Below, piece by piece: positions 11,421 through 22,194 of a DNA stretch of 64,000 bases (within the stretch, counting starts at the first letter, position 1; every line of letters starts with the position of its first letter). Under the pieces are notes generated by a model. That model was not told the DNA's origin. It made no database searches and saw nothing but the letters and a program-made list of their open reading frames with translations. The translations under genes and the position numbers were made by a program. Source of the stretch: Alitta virens (Eukaryota; Annelida; Polychaeta; Phyllodocida; Nereididae); contig OW028578.1 of NCBI GenBank assembly GCA_932294295.1, positions 36,495,685 through 36,559,684 of the forward strand, in the 5' to 3' direction.

Positions 11421-12960
11421 TTAGAGGCTGCAGTAGTTGGCATACTGCACTACTCGTCAAGTACAGTTACTTCCTCCAAAATAGCCAACCAGATGCTAAA
11501 GACTATGAGATTGCCAAACAGATTGCCAAGGATTTCAACGAAATTTGGAAGGCAGTTAACCCATGGTTGCCAGTGCACGATGAAAAAAATTTAGTGAAAG
11601 TGGTGGAAAAAGTTTGCCCTTGTGATGACCCTGCTGTTAAATGTAAGAAAGAAAATCAAAGACATCATATAATCTGTACTTGTCCACCAAAAAAATAAGT
11701 TCCAATAGAAGACAGGGAGTATCTGGGAGTATCTGCGAGATCAGTGGGCCAAAATAGGAGCCAATGGTTCCTTCCACCTGGGTTCTGTAGACAAAGCTAG
11801 AGCAGAGAGATTGCAAAATCAGATTCTGAAGCAAAGAGAGGTGGACTTGGCCACATTTGCCTCCACCTCTTCTCAAGATAATCCTTTGGAATTCAGCTCA
11901 GTGGGATGCCATTCTGCTGAATCTGAAGGCTATGGACCAGCTCAAGCCGGGCCTTGATGTTCAAAAAATAATAGTTGACAAATCGAAAATTGACAGGGAA
12001 AAGGCCAGAATGAAAGTGGAAAGTGATGAAAGGCACAAAGAGGGTCTGGAAAATTTGCTATGGAGTTGATGGGAAAAGGGAAGTTCAGGATGAAGATGGA
12101 GATATTAAGCTGAAGAAAGGAAGGGGTCCTGAGCACCATCTAACTTTCACAAAAGAGCCAGTGCATGAAATTCGAACACACAGAGTCATTCCACGGACAG
12201 GTGCAACTGGAGTTTGTCTTGCTGAAGAGGTTGCTAACGTTTTAGAAGAATTTAAGCTTGTGTAAAATGAAAAGGCTTTAATCCTTGACAACACAAATAC
12301 AAACACCGGATCAGAAGGAGGTCTTGTGACTTCATTTGAAAAAAGGATTGGTCGCAAATTGCACACCATTGGCTGCTCACTTCACCAAAATGAGCTCCCC
12401 TCCCTAGCTGTTTTTAATCATCTGGATGGCAGCACTAGAAGTCCAAAGTTGGACTGCAGTTCTGCTTTCTCTGGTCCACTTGGAAAACTCTGACAAAACG
12501 ACCAGGATCGTCCTCAAGTGTAATTCTGAAAACTTAGCGGTGCTCTGTAAAACAAGGAGTTTGATAAAGATACACTGAAATATCTGAGTAGCGACCAGAG
12601 GCTGCTGCATGAGTATGTTCTTGGAATTTCTCAGGGCCAAGTCATTCCATGATTTGCTGCCTTGAAAATTGGACCATTAAACCAGGCCAGATGGCTGACT
12701 TTGGTAATCAGACTGATGTGTCTGTGGACAAGAGGTGCATAAACTCCACAACTTCATGACAATCTCCACCAACTTATAAAGTACATTGTTTGACTGTATG
12801 CAGTCAGCTGGTTTGAAATTAAGAGGGACCCCAAGTTTCACAATCAGCAGCTGTACATTTTCAACATGATCCAGAGGGTCACGCTGCAATTGGATCAAGT
12901 ACAAACTGTTGCTTTCAACAAATTGAAGTACAATGGTTTCTCTCTGCTTCCCGTTGAAGT
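11420..12960 (+). pseudogene. Decayed gene of an unrecognised, probably transposon-derived family
   Basis: Several frames of the same strand carry continuous protein-like sequence broken by stops and shifts: AKQIAKDFNEIWKAVNPWLP, then LRDQWAKIGANGSFHLGSVD, then a frame from 12023 that ends in an in-frame TAA at 12263-12265. It resumes at once with LILDNTNTNTG and GRKLHTIGCSLHQNELP. Later parts give LSSDQRLLHEYVLGISQGQV, KIGPLNQARWLTLVIRLMCL and LIKYIV. The pattern (conserved D/H/C motifs, many lesions, repeat-rich surroundings) suggests an old transposase-like or domesticated family, but I cannot name it. At least five lesions make it non-functional. Confidence 0.5.
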
Positions 12961-13544
12961 CTGATGTATGAATGCGAAGTCAAAGAATCTGATCTCAAAA
13001 ACAATTCTGTCCATCAGGTTCCTTCATCTCATTGCCATGGTCCCTGCCTGTCCTAATTAGCCCATCAGGAGCAGAAATACAGGACATAAAGCCTTAATCT
13101 TAGTGAAGATGACAAGTGAAGCCTCCCATGCGGTTTTTGGACTTGAGTCAAGGCATAAGCACATTCTGACAAAACAGCTTTGCCACCAAATGAGGTCTGC
13201 TTTTGTTTCCAAGGGCTCATGCATTGAGCATTATGATGATCTTGACATTTAAATTATTTTGAAATACCTCTATTGTTGTTAACAGTTTATTTTGACATAC
13301 TGTAAAAAAGGTCACAAGAAATGTAAAAATAAGGCTATTTTGTTGAATTACTTGTGGGTGATTTTCAATAAAGTTTCCTCATATGATTATAGATATGAAA
13401 GGATATGATAGACTGTATAGTTAGTAATATATTTATTTGTATTATTTGTAGAATGCATCATTGATCATCGATCACTGGTTGTTTTTGCTGTGAAATAAAC
13501 ACTCGAGGTTCAGATTCCCGACTCTTGATTTGAAGAACCTGACA

Positions 13545-14640
13545 CATTGGCGCAGTGTCATTATGTTGCTTTCAAAGGGTTTATTAATGAGCTCACTACA
13601 GCTCAAGTACTAGCTTTTGCAGATTATGAAAAAGAATTTCTATTGCAAATTGATGCAAGTACTTCTGGTTTGGGAGCTATTCTCTATCAGTATCAAGGGG
13701 AAAACAATGTCAAAGTTTAACCTGTCATTGGCTATGCTAGTTGAACGGTAACCTAAGCAAATATCCTGCTCACAAACTTGAAATGCTTGCATTAAAATGG
13801 TCTGTGTGTGATTATTTGTTAGGCAGCAAGTTTGTGGTTGAAACCGACAATAACCCACTCACCTATGTGTTAACCACTGCAAAATTGGATGCCACAGGGC
13901 ATAGATGGATCTCGGAGTTGTCCATGTATAATTTTGAAATCAAGTATCATCCTGGCAAATCAAATGTGGTCGCAGATAGTTTGTCTCGTATGTATTCTGG
14001 TGAAAGCAAATCTGTCGATAAAGACACAATTCAAGCTCTGTTTAAAAGCGTTATGTATGAATGGGTTGGTTGCTTGTGTCGCTGTAAGTGGTGCAACTTT
14101 TCCTACTGAAGATGTTGATGCCATTCAGATAGTGTCCGATGAGGAAATGCGCGCTGCTCAGCGAAATGATCTTGGTATCAAATCACAAACAACATGCTCT
14201 TGAAACTGCTCACAAGAATTTGAGTAACGACTTTTCAATTGTATGATTGTGCAAGAAAACAAGTTGAGAATTTACAAAGCTCAGCAAAACAAAGGTATGA
14301 TGCAAAAGTCAGAGGTGCGGTGAAATTGAGTTAGTAGTGAAGAATCTGATTCAGACGTGTCTGTAATTGTGAGAACAAGAAGAAATGTAAATGATGATCA
14401 GAATGTCGAAAATGAAAATGTTGTAAACTTTCATGAAAATGTGACTGTTATTGAAGGGGCAAATGAAGCTGACAATGCTGCGAATGCAGGTATTGCAACC
14501 AATAGCAGGCCTAAAAGACACAGGAGACCTCAACAATGGTACACCAGTGGGGATTATATTGTAAATACAGCAGGTACTGAGTATTTTGTTTTTAGATATT
14601 CATGTCAAACTTGGGTTATATTGTTATGAATGCAAAACCT
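13545..14640 (+). mobile_element. Ty3/gypsy retrotransposon remnant (RT/RNase H and tail)
   Basis: AQVLAFADYEKEFLLQIDAS and GLGAILYQ at 13600-13690 are the start of a Ty3/gypsy RNase H. The frame from 13741 continues with AHKLEMLALKW, FVVETDNNPLTYVLTTAKLD, HRWISELSMY and YHPGKSNVVADSLSRMY. A stop and a shift separate the two parts. Integrase is missing. The C-terminal tail (about 14340-14629) has NSRPKRHRRPQQWY, a common end of gypsy polyproteins. No LTRs were found. Confidence 0.75.
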
Positions 14641-15117
14641 TAAAATTTATCTTGAATCTTACCAAATTGTCAATTTTTGCAATTGTCATTGTTTGCATTA
14701 TTATGACATAAAGGCATAAAAATTAGTGGCTTTATTTACATGGATGTTAAAGTCACCAATAAATATGACCTAATTTTTATACTCGCTATAATGTGCCAAC
14801 ATATTAGTAAACTCAATGAAGAATACATCCATGCTAAATCTATTTTTTTTGGATGAAAACCAGTCCGATTATTGTATTTGCCATCATTTTGAATTTCACC
14901 AATTACACAAGTGTCATCGTCAGTGAGTCATGATTTGTTTAGGGTCTCAGACTCTGAGCATTCCACAAACAGAGACTCACCTTTTTATTAGATTTTAAGT
15001 TATACCTACTATTTTTATTCGATTCGTAGATATTTTTTTATTTTATATTTACAGCTCTGGATTTATAAAAGCTAGAAAACGGGTAAAATAATATATTTTT
15101 AAAATTAAAAAAAAAAC
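14641..15117. other. Spacer left of Polinton element 1
   Basis: AT-rich with no gene. The left end of element 1 should lie here or just beyond, but I found no inverted repeat matching the 23.4-25.3 kb side. Confidence 0.35.
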
Positions 15118-15119
15118 GT

Positions 15120-15506
15120 TTAACCTACCTCTCGCATTTCATTTCTTCGGGCAGTGTACAACAGGTCATCCAATCCGTACAGCAAGTCCACCAGCTGCTT
15201 TTTGTTTAAAGCCACCGAGTTGTTGGTGGGTATCATGTATCCGTCTCTCTGCTTGAACTCCTTGATGCAAAGTTGCAACTTTGGGCCACGGTTCAGGTAG
15301 CAGTGTTTTGAGGCGGACTATTCCAGGTGCCAGAGCCCAGACACTGGTATGGTCAACCCCCCGCTGGTCATGAGATGATCTTGCTCAGCCTGGTTCACAT
15401 TGAGTCCAACTCCAGGGACACCCCTTACCAAGACTGGTGGCTTGGGGATGCGTGAGACTGGTTTCTTGACGCGTAGCATTTTCATGGTAGAGTAATTTTT
15501 GCTCAC
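15120..15506 (-). pseudogene. PC4-like protein, interrupted by one TAG
   Basis: The frame starts MSKNYSTMKMLRVKKP and runs to a TAG at 15318-15320. It then stays open in the same frame to a TAA at 15120-15122 (128 residues in all). The part after the stop contains KLQLCIKEFKQRDGYMIPT and VALNKKQLVDLLYGLDDLL. This is the strand-helix pattern of PC4 (p15) single-stranded-DNA-binding domains: beta strands ending in IxEF, a PT turn, then a helix. One nonsense codon separates N-terminus and domain. Function in the element is unknown. PC4 proteins act on ssDNA in transcription and replication. Confidence 0.5.
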
Positions 15507-15884
15507 GACGTGAACAATAAAAAGAGCAAAAAGTTAGATTGGCGCTTATCCAAAACGGTAGACAGTGATCGAATTTCTTCCCAGAATCCCTGAAGATGAA
15601 GGTGTCCTGGAATGACCTCAATGATGGGGTTTATATACGCGGCCCTGGCGAGTTAGCGGCCGGCTTTGGCCGGCGTCAGCCTGGCGGGGTGTCATCACAC
15701 CTCCCCCTAGGGGGATTAATTATCCAATCAACCCCGATTTTTTCAAAAAGGGGGTGTGAGTATTTGTTACGTCACCTCCTTTCGGCCTAAACAAGGACCA
15801 CCTCTATTTTTTTTGTCGTAATAGGGGGCGCTGCAGTAATCATTACTAGTCATTTTTATTTTATTATTCCTCAAGTCTTCCCCG

Positions 15885-15975
15885 TGAAGGGGGGAAATAA
15901 AAGCTATGGTTGTAGAGCTCTGGTCTTCCCCGTGAAGGGGGCAATAAAAGATGTGGCTGTAGAGCCTCAGACAAA
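15885..15975. repeat. Direct repeat with AATAAA signals
   Basis: GGTCTTCCCCGTGAAGGGGG followed by AATAAAA and a GGTTGTAGAG-type end occurs twice in tandem (unit about 55 bp). Each copy contains a small CCCC..GGGG hairpin. The AATAAA signals are on the plus strand, opposite to the genes. Confidence 0.6.
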
Positions 15976-16075
15976 AAAAAAAAAATACTTATTTTATTCG
16001 AGAGAGAGCAATTTATTGAAGCAATAAAATATAAGAGAGTACGGAATAAAGAAATGGTAAATATACAATTTATTA

Positions 16076-16106
<31 letters not shown>

Positions 16107-16188
16107 AACGAGAAAGACTGATCCATTTTTTAACCAGTCCAGAAAATGGCTTTCTCTTCTTTTTAATTTTTAGACTGATGGGCGATTG

Positions 16189-16746
16189 CTATCCATTTGT
16201 TTTCTTCTTCTTCACTTGCGGAGGCTTTTCTTCTTTTGCTTTTTTTCTCATGGGAGGTGTCATTTTACCGCCGTCATTAGGCGTGGTACCCGGGGGTAGA
16301 AAGATCTTGTGGTTCTCCACTATTTCTTCCAGGGTCCTACCAGTGTGTGTCTTAATGGGGTGTTCGGTGGTTAAGGGGTCTGTTGCTTTTTGATCCATAA
16401 CCCGGCTCTGTTTATCCCTCCGATGCCTGCTAAGAGAGGGCTCCCCAGGGGAGTGGTTCCTGGGGGATGGAGTTCCCTGGCTGTTGTCCTGGTTGTTGTC
16501 CTGGATGCTGTCCTGGCTTGTGCCCTGGCTGTTATCCCGGTTGGTGCCCCTGTTGGTACCCCGGCGGGTACCCCGGCAGGTACCCGGGCTGGTACCCGGG
16601 CTGGTACCCGGGCTGGTACCCTGGCTGGTACCCTGGCTGGTACCCTGGCTGGTACCCTGGCTGGCGGATGTGGGAGTTGGTTGGATCATCCTGGTGGTAA
16701 GTTTATCGTATCGGGATTTTGGGATTAACACGTTTTCTTCGCTCAT
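16189..16746 (-). CDS. Polinton small conserved protein ('VLIP' type) with SQGT repeats
   Basis: 185 residues. The N-terminus ENVLIPKSRYDKL matches the start of the element 2 protein at 47413 (KKYVLIPF). Residues about 27-85 are a low-complexity run of QGTS/PGTS/RGTN repeats encoded by a 12-bp minisatellite. The C-terminus is basic (KKAKEEKPPQVKKKK). Its start ATG overlaps the stop of the upstream gene in an ATGA (16746-16743), as in element 2. The role is unknown. Position next to virion genes suggests a structural or assembly part. The C-terminal globular part seen in element 2 is not evident here. Confidence 0.6.
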   Translation of the reverse strand: MSEENVLIPKSRYDKLTTRMIQPTPTSASQGTSQGTSQGTSQGTSPGTSPGTSPGTCRGTRRGTNRGTNRDNSQGTSQDSIQDNNQDNSQGTPSPRNHSPGEPSLSRHRRDKQSRVMDQKATDPLTTEHPIKTHTGRTLEEIVENHKIFLPPGTTPNDGGKMTPPMRKKAKEEKPPQVKKKKTNG

Positions 16747-17069
16747 GTCAGTTTAGTAATTCTGACCAATTTATCCACAGTGGCCTGTATCAGTTTGGTC
16801 ACCACTAAGGGATTGTTCCTGACAGCCTTGAGCCTCTGGGGTTGACTGGTCTCTTCAAGACCTAATAGTCGAATGAAAGACTTGTGCTTTCTCAGGGAGT
16901 TTTTATTTTCTCCAGTGACCTTTAGGACTTTTGACACAACTTTGACGGCTATCTCACCAATCAGATCCGCTTGCTCCTTGGTGGCATTACGAATTAAGAA
17001 GACCCTCTGCTTGTCGGAGAGGAGTTGGAAACATTGCAGGAAGTGGATGTTTCTTTTTATGACATCCAT
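16743..17069 (-). CDS. Polinton small helical protein (homologue of 47081-47416)
   Basis: 108 residues with [20 protein letters not shown] near the start, then [19 protein letters not shown] and [12 protein letters not shown]. The same pattern (a short helix, an ATxEQ segment, a KHK motif, a basic C-terminal helix) is seen in element 2 in the same position directly before the VLIP protein. Both copies precede that gene with an ATGA overlap. I recognise it as a recurrent Polinton ORF but know no function. Confidence 0.6.
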   Translation of the reverse strand: MDVIKRNIHFLQCFQLLSDKQRVFLIRNATKEQADLIGEIAVKVVSKVLKVTGENKNSLRKHKSFIRLLGLEETSQPQRLKAVRNNPLVVTKLIQATVDKLVRITKLT

Positions 17070-17099
17070 GAATTTTTGTATTAGAAAAAATTATCAGTG

Positions 17100-17330
17100 G
17101 CGAGAGAAGCTGACCGGTGTGACTAGTGTGACCGGTGTGACCGGTGTGACTAGTGTGACCGGTGTGACTAGTGTGACCGGTGAGACCCCTGTGACCGGTG
17201 TGACTAGTGTGACCGGTGTGACCGGTGTGACTAGTGTGACCGGTGTGACTAGTGTGACCAGTGTGACCGATGTGACTAGTGTGACCAGTGTGACCGGTGT
17301 GACCGGTGTGACCGGTGTTGTCAGGGCAAA
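17100..17330. repeat. 18-bp class minisatellite (GTGACCGGTGTGACTAGT)
   Basis: Alternating GTGACCGGT and GTGACTAGT nonamers, about 24 units, lie between the ATPase and the small helical protein. A (TA)n run follows at about 17388-17418. Both strands are open across it as an artefact of the 9-bp unit. Confidence 0.9.
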
Positions 17331-17382
17331 TGCTGTAAAGGAACTGGGTAGTGTTTGGGCGAGATGGGCGGTTTTATAAATG

Positions 17383-17419
<37 letters not shown>

Positions 17420-17421
<2 letters not shown>

Positions 17422-18121
17422 ATTTTTTGGGAAGATAGACGGTGAGATCTTCCCCGGGGAAAACCTTGGTCTTTAATCTTAATTTCTTGTCCGTATCGGG
17501 GCACAGGTCGATCAGAAGGTATCCGTAGTCCAGCCCTGTGGCCTTGTCATAACTATCCATGAAATAACTCAACAGGTTGGGCATTATCTGAGTACCCAGA
17601 GTTTTCACCTGCAGGTAACTTCTATTGTTTCTGAACAGACAGATGTAATGACAGTTGAGAGAGATCTCTCTCAATATTTGGCTGTGGAAACAGTTCTGCG
17701 TAGTTATGAGACAGCTCACATGACAGTGGTGCGAAAGAACGCAAACGATGTCCACTAAGGAATGCCCTTGGGAGTCGTTCTTGAGGGCAGACATCTTGTC
17801 ATCCAGCACCAGCAGAGTCTCGACCCTGCTCTCTTCCCACATCTCAGCCAGCTCTTCCTTAGTAGGGATGTCCATCCTGAAGTCCACGGCATCTCCCAGG
17901 GCAACCTGGAGCTGGTCATAGCCATTTTGCCAGGCGGTGTAACAGTAGATGACCCTGGTGGGTTGTGGGTCGAAAACCTCTTCTCTCTCCAACAGCAATC
18001 TCTTGATAAATTCCGTTTTCCCGCTCTGGCTACAACCCACCAGTAATATATTCTTGGGGAGCCGGAATTTATGTAGACAGCACCTTCCTTCGGTCATGAT
18101 GAGATGGGGCTTAATGATCAC
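17420..18121 (-). CDS. ATP: Polinton packaging ATPase (FtsK/HerA type), element 1
   Basis: 233 residues with Walker A GCSQSGKT at about 29-36 and Walker B TLLVLDDKM at about 102-110. A glutamine-containing sensor-like segment ITTQNCF follows, and a C-terminal LRLKTKVFPGEDLTVY. Size and motifs match the A32-like genome-packaging ATPases of Polintons, and the copy at 45990-46658 shares the same C-terminal signature (LRLRTKIFPMEDTIIY). It would drive DNA into preformed capsids. The ORF is intact although neighbours are broken. Confidence 0.85.
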
Positions 18122-18312
18122 ATCTCGTATATGCCCCTGTTCTTATCCACCCGAAATCCTGCAGGGAACCTGGCAAAAATGATCCCCACATTCTAGACAG
18201 CTTTACCAAAAATTGCTAAAGATTGGGGGTATCCGATCACAGAATCTGTCAGTACTTGTGCCATTTCTTCTCGTTTTTGAATTTATTAATCCTGGTCGAA
18301 AAGATCTTTGGC

Positions 18313-18900
18313 TCATTTGATAACCTTTTTGGCTATTACTGTTGGTTTTTTAGCCCCGGTGCGCTTCCCAGTCTTCCCAGTCTTCGCCGTCCGCTTCTTA
18401 CCGTTTCCTTGAGAGGAATGACGGTCCCCCTTACTGATGGCCCCTTTTATATCCGGTGTTGAGAGCCCTGAGAGCCCTGAGAGCCCTGAGAGCCCTTAGA
18501 GCCCTGAGAGCCCTGAGAGCCCTGAGAGCCCTGAGAGCCCTGAGAGCCCTGAGAGCCCTGAGGCCCCCGAGGCCCCGGAGGAGGCTGCGGTCCTACGGTC
18601 TCGTGCCTCCATTGCCACCAGGTCTAGAGCCCGTCTCCTATCAGCCTCTGTGGGTTCTACCATTTCCACCTTGGGTAGACTTTGGCCATCAGACTTGTTA
18701 CCGTTGTCTGCCAGGTCCACCAGTACCAGACCCCCTCGAGATGTGGGAGTTTTGAACTGGGATTTGAGATCGTCTCCCCACTGGTCCTGTATTAGTAGCA
18801 GCCTCTTACCGCCTTTAGCCTGGTCCTGGAAATGCTTCAAGAAAGTCTTGTAACTCAAGCCCCCATCCAGGGAAAAATATTTCTTCTCAAATGATGACAT
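18313..18900 (-). pseudogene. Polinton basic (core-like) protein with SGL repeats and one nonsense codon
   Basis: The frame starts MSSFEKKYFSLDGGLSYKTF and contains GLVLVDLADN, paralleling HYAAMIDGK..GKGLQVV in the 97-residue protein of element 2. A run of SGL tripeptides encoded by GAGAGCCCT nonamers follows. One nonamer starts with T, turning TCA into TAA at 18496-18498. The same frame then continues through the rest of the repeat to a Lys/Arg-rich tail (KKRTAKTGKTGKR) and a TGA at 18313-18315. So a single substitution cuts off the basic tail. The basic end suggests DNA condensation in the virion, by analogy only. Confidence 0.6.
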
Positions 18901-18904
18901 GGTA

Positions 18905-19100
18905 GATGGGTATCTGCGGAGCTGTGTGGAGCTGTAGGGAGCTGTGTGGAGCTGTAAGGAGCTGTAGGGAGCTGTAGAGCTGTAGGGAGCTGTAGGGAGC
19001 TGTGTGAAGCTGAAGGGAGCTGTGTGGAGCTGTAGGGAGCTGTGTGGAGCTGTAGGGAGCTGTGTGGAGCTGTTGGGAGCTGTAGTTGGGTGTAGTTGGC
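18905..19100. repeat. Tandem repeat GGAGCTGTGTGGAGCTGTAG
   Basis: About 18 degenerate copies of a 10-bp unit (GGAGCTGTRN) sit between the penton-like gene and the basic-protein gene of element 1. Confidence 0.85.
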
Positions 19101-19158
19101 TTCAGCCGGTTGCGGCTGGCTTTAGGACTAGTGTAGGTGACTAATGTAGGTGCCTAAG

Positions 19159-19605
19159 TCAGTCCTGATTGCGGGTTCCAAACCTGTGCAGCTGTAGTGT
19201 GCAGGTCAAATCTCCAGCCTTGAATGAAGGTCGTTGGCCTTTGTCATCGAATATGTTCAAGTCTATGACTTCTAGGGATCTGGTGTTGAGGGATACGTAC
19301 CGAGGAGTGTCTATGAAAATGGTGCTACCCTTCCTTATCTGGCTATAGTACATTCTATGTAAGACGGGTTCCAGAGAAGAGTGGTAGAATGTAGGAGCGC
19401 ATACGGAGCTAAAAAGAGTGATGAATTTTGGTTTGTACTGGTCGTCTAGTTTTGGTAGGTCGATGTCCAGCAAAGCTATTGACCACTCGCTAAAATCTTG
19501 TAGCTTTATGGCCTTGGGCAATTTAACCCTGAAGTCGCCGGTGCTGTTACCGGGGTACAGGTTTTCGCTGGAGAAGCTGGATAGATACAAGTAAAAGCCT
19601 TCCAT
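19159..19605 (-). CDS. mCP: Penton-like minor capsid protein, element 1
   Basis: 148 residues. The start FYLYLSSFSSENLYPGNSTG, followed by DFRVKLPKAIKL and WSIALLDIDLP, is the usual opening of Polinton minor capsid (single jelly-roll, penton) proteins: residue-poor turns, an N-x-x-xDF strand, then a strand with ALxDI. The element 2 copy has the same layout at 49496-49915. It would form the capsid vertices. It begins 11 bases after the integrase stop. No lesion is seen. Confidence 0.65.
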   Translation of the reverse strand: MEGFYLYLSSFSSENLYPGNSTGDFRVKLPKAIKLQDFSEWSIALLDIDLPKLDDQYKPKFITLFSSVCAPTFYHSSLEPVLHRMYYSQIRKGSTIFIDTPRYVSLNTRSLEVIDLNIFDDKGQRPSFKAGDLTCTLQLHRFGTRNQD

Positions 19606-19616
19606 TTTTTAATTTT

Positions 19617-20746
19617 TTATTTTCTTCTGGGGTATTTGGGCAGGTCCGAAGTGGATATGAGAGTGTTAAACTTATCCGGGTAGCCGGCCCACTTGACAAG
19701 GCTCTTTTTACGACCCTTGACCTTCCTGGTGTAGACCACTCGTTCGATTTTCCAGTTTATCTCAGTCTTGTCTTTGGCATTGACCTTTTTCAGCTCTGGG
19801 GCGTAGAAAGACCCATCCACTCTCTCTCCCATAAGGTCTCTGATTTGGTACCTGGGCGGATGGGAGGGGGTTCTGGATACTATCTGGAACACTTCTTCGG
19901 ACCACTTTTGCTGATAGCTCCTGACGAACTTACCTCTCATCAGACTTAACCTCACCAGCTGTCCCGAGTCGAATGAGAAGCTAGGTCTTTCGGCGGCCCT
20001 TTTATTCAGAATGGGGATGTAAACTCTCTCGTACAGGGTGTAGGCATTATCCTCGGTAACCTGGGCTGGTGCGAATCCTGTGGTGCTTTGTACCGTGTCG
20101 TTGTAAGATTTAACCAGGTCGTCTACGACCCCAACAAACACGGACGAGTCGTTTTCGTACATCCATCTGTATAACTTATCCTGGAAGGTCCTATTCCATC
20201 TTTCTATGTAATTAGCCTTGACGGAGCCATAGGCTATAATGTGACGTATGTCGTTTTCTTTCAGGACATTCTGAAAATCTCCCCCCTTAAATTCGCCATC
20301 GGCATCGGTTCGCAGCTCCTTGCACTTACGACCTTCGCCCAATACGCTACGGAAGGCCTCCGAAGTATCCCTGGTAGACTTGGTCTTGAGCAAACGAACC
20401 CAGACGAAGCAACTAAAAGGTCAATCACGCCCAAAAGGAACCGGAAACCTTTGTTCAGTTTAGGGTGCTGGGGTAGTTGCAAGATGTCAGCATCCCATAT
20501 CTCGTCCGGGAACTCGACTATCAAGGCTTCGGTTTCATATTTAGACCTAGGGACGGCATAGACCTGGTTGGTCTCCTGTTCTTCTAACCACAGGACCACT
20601 TGGTCCTTTTTAAGACCCCTGGGTTTGTCAGGGTCTCTTCGTACTTGCGCCCACAACTTTTCTATGCCGGAATAGCTAGCCGGCGAAGTAGGGTCGTGGT
20701 ATAAGGAGGAAAGATATTCGTCCAATCTCTCGGGATCTAAAGGCAT
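19617..20746 (-). pseudogene. INT: Polinton integrase with chromodomain, one frameshift
   Basis: The N-terminal part (20746 to about 20410) has WDADILQLPQ with the first catalytic Asp. The frame then shifts near a CCTTTTAG run at about 20408-20425, and a second frame carries the rest to 19617. That part has LRTDADGEFKGG (second Asp), VKANYIERWNRTFQDKLYR (Glu) and VQSTTGFAPAQV. It ends in a chromodomain-like segment (RKKSLVKWAGYPDKFNTLI). All three DDE residues survive, but one indel separates the first from the other two. The family catalyses integration with 6-bp duplications. Confidence 0.85.
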
Positions 20747-20783
20747 GGTCGAAAAAAAAAAAAAAAAGCTAGGGTGTGAGATA

Positions 20784-21104
20784 TCACCGGGGAGATCTGA
20801 GTTTGAGGACCTTCAGGTCCGGAGTAGGGAGGATGGCCCCTAGCGAGGTCCCAAACAAAATGACCCACAGTTCCGAATCATTGCCGACGCTGAGGTTAAC
20901 TATGCAAGCTATCACTACTATGTATATGACAATAATTTGTGAAAAAAATACTATCTCAGACTTCGGTAACTTTCGACCAAAAACCTCCCACCAAGATTCT
21001 GAGCCTCTAGACACTGATTGTATCAGAGGGTTTACCAGAGGGTTTACCAGGGGGGTCTGGGTTGCTTCGTGGTGCGGAGCAGTCTGCACTCCTCGCTCGT
21101 TCAT
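20784..21104 (-). CDS. Polinton single-pass membrane protein, element 1
   Basis: 106 residues. The hydrophobic segment SQIIVIYIVVIACIVNLS is nearly the same as SQIIVIYIIIITSVINLS in the element 2 protein at 46830-47084. Both are followed by a Trp-containing helix (LWVILFGTSLG) and a P-x-P-x-LK end. Conservation between two diverged elements shows that it is a real gene. Function is unknown; a virion membrane or anchor role is possible. Confidence 0.65.
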   Translation of the reverse strand: MNERGVQTAPHHEATQTPLVNPLVNPLIQSVSRGSESWWEVFGRKLPKSEIVFFSQIIVIYIVVIACIVNLSVGNDSELWVILFGTSLGAILPTPDLKVLKLRSPR

Positions 21105-21315
21105 GGTCTAATGACTGATGAGCTGGAGATAGGATTGATTTTATTTCATTTTTTTATATATATATATTTCTCCCTTTCAAATTTAATAAATAAAATAAAA
21201 TGACGAGTTGAATTTTTTTTTTGCGTATTAGAATACATATTTTTATTTTAGGTAAGGACAACCATCCTAAATGACATACACGCAACGGACGAAATTATAT
21301 TCTTTTATTTTTTGG

Positions 21316-22026
21316 TTATTCTCGGACCAACTCCTGGACAGCATCCTGGACCATCTCGTCCCACTTTTCTTTCACAATCGGTTTCAGGAACTCTGAGAGG
21401 ATTCTGTAGAGACAAATCCTGGTTTCGTGGTTCTTCACAAAGGCGGGTTCATACAGTCTTATCTGGTCGCTGTTAAATTCGCCATCATTGAATTGCAGAT
21501 TACGGCTCAGTCTATCCACAGCGGTTTCCAAAATGTCCAGAGATGTGATCTCGGTAAACTGATTGTAAATTTCGAACTCTGGGTGGTGCGGTTCGGCGGC
21601 GTGGTGCTCCTTAATCACCTCTCTAAGCATTTAGGGATCGATGTTGCAATATTCTTTAAGGTTGAAGGCGCATATGGTTAGGAAGAGATACCTCTCATTC
21701 TTGCTGTAATCGTGGGGGATGCGATCCAATGCGGGGTCGCCTAACCCCAGCAAATAGTCCATGCATGACCTGACATGATTTATGTGGTTAATTTCGTTGG
21801 CGTAATAATGTTGGTAAAGTTGCACGAATTCTTTGGGTAGCAGTTTTGTCTTTTCAGTCTTGAGAATGGCTTCGGAACTGTCTCTATCCAACTCCTTCAT
21901 GACGTAGTTGACCATCCCGTCTATGTTAATGAACCTGGGGGGGATTATCGGTCCTGATTGGGTAGTAGCCATATTTTCTTCTTTTTCTTTCTCAAAAATG
22001 ACGTCCGTCTCTGGTGAGGTCTTCAA
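21316..22026 (-). pseudogene. DUF5662/HD-like protein split by one in-frame TAA
   Basis: Two abutting ORFs (22026-21631 and 21630-21316) are in the same frame and separated only by TAA at 21631-21633, so one gene of about 235 residues with a nonsense codon is likely. The first half has EINHINHVRSCMDYLL and IPHDYSKNERYLF; the second has EHHAAEPHHPEFE and ITSLDILETAVDRLSRN. The order HI..HV, HDxSK, HH..HHPE, then an acidic helix resembles the DUF5662 family known from phages and large DNA viruses, where the histidines probably bind metal. No homologue is present in element 2. Assignment is from motif memory. Confidence 0.45.
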
Positions 22027-22194
22027 GGCTTCTGATGATTAGATAAGGGTGTTTGGGGGGGAGGTAGGTGATGGTAGCTGGGTAGCGCACCCCTTGACCA
22101 CCCCCCCTTGCCCCCTTGGGCCCCCTGTCCGAAAAGGGGACCTGTCCAATGAGGGACCTGTCCAATGAGGGAGCTGACCAATAAGTTGTCCCTG

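Noticed and set aside
17094..17504. Val/Thr-rich protein on the minus strand
   Set aside because: Produced by the GTGACCGGT/GTGACTAGT repeat and its (TA)n neighbour.
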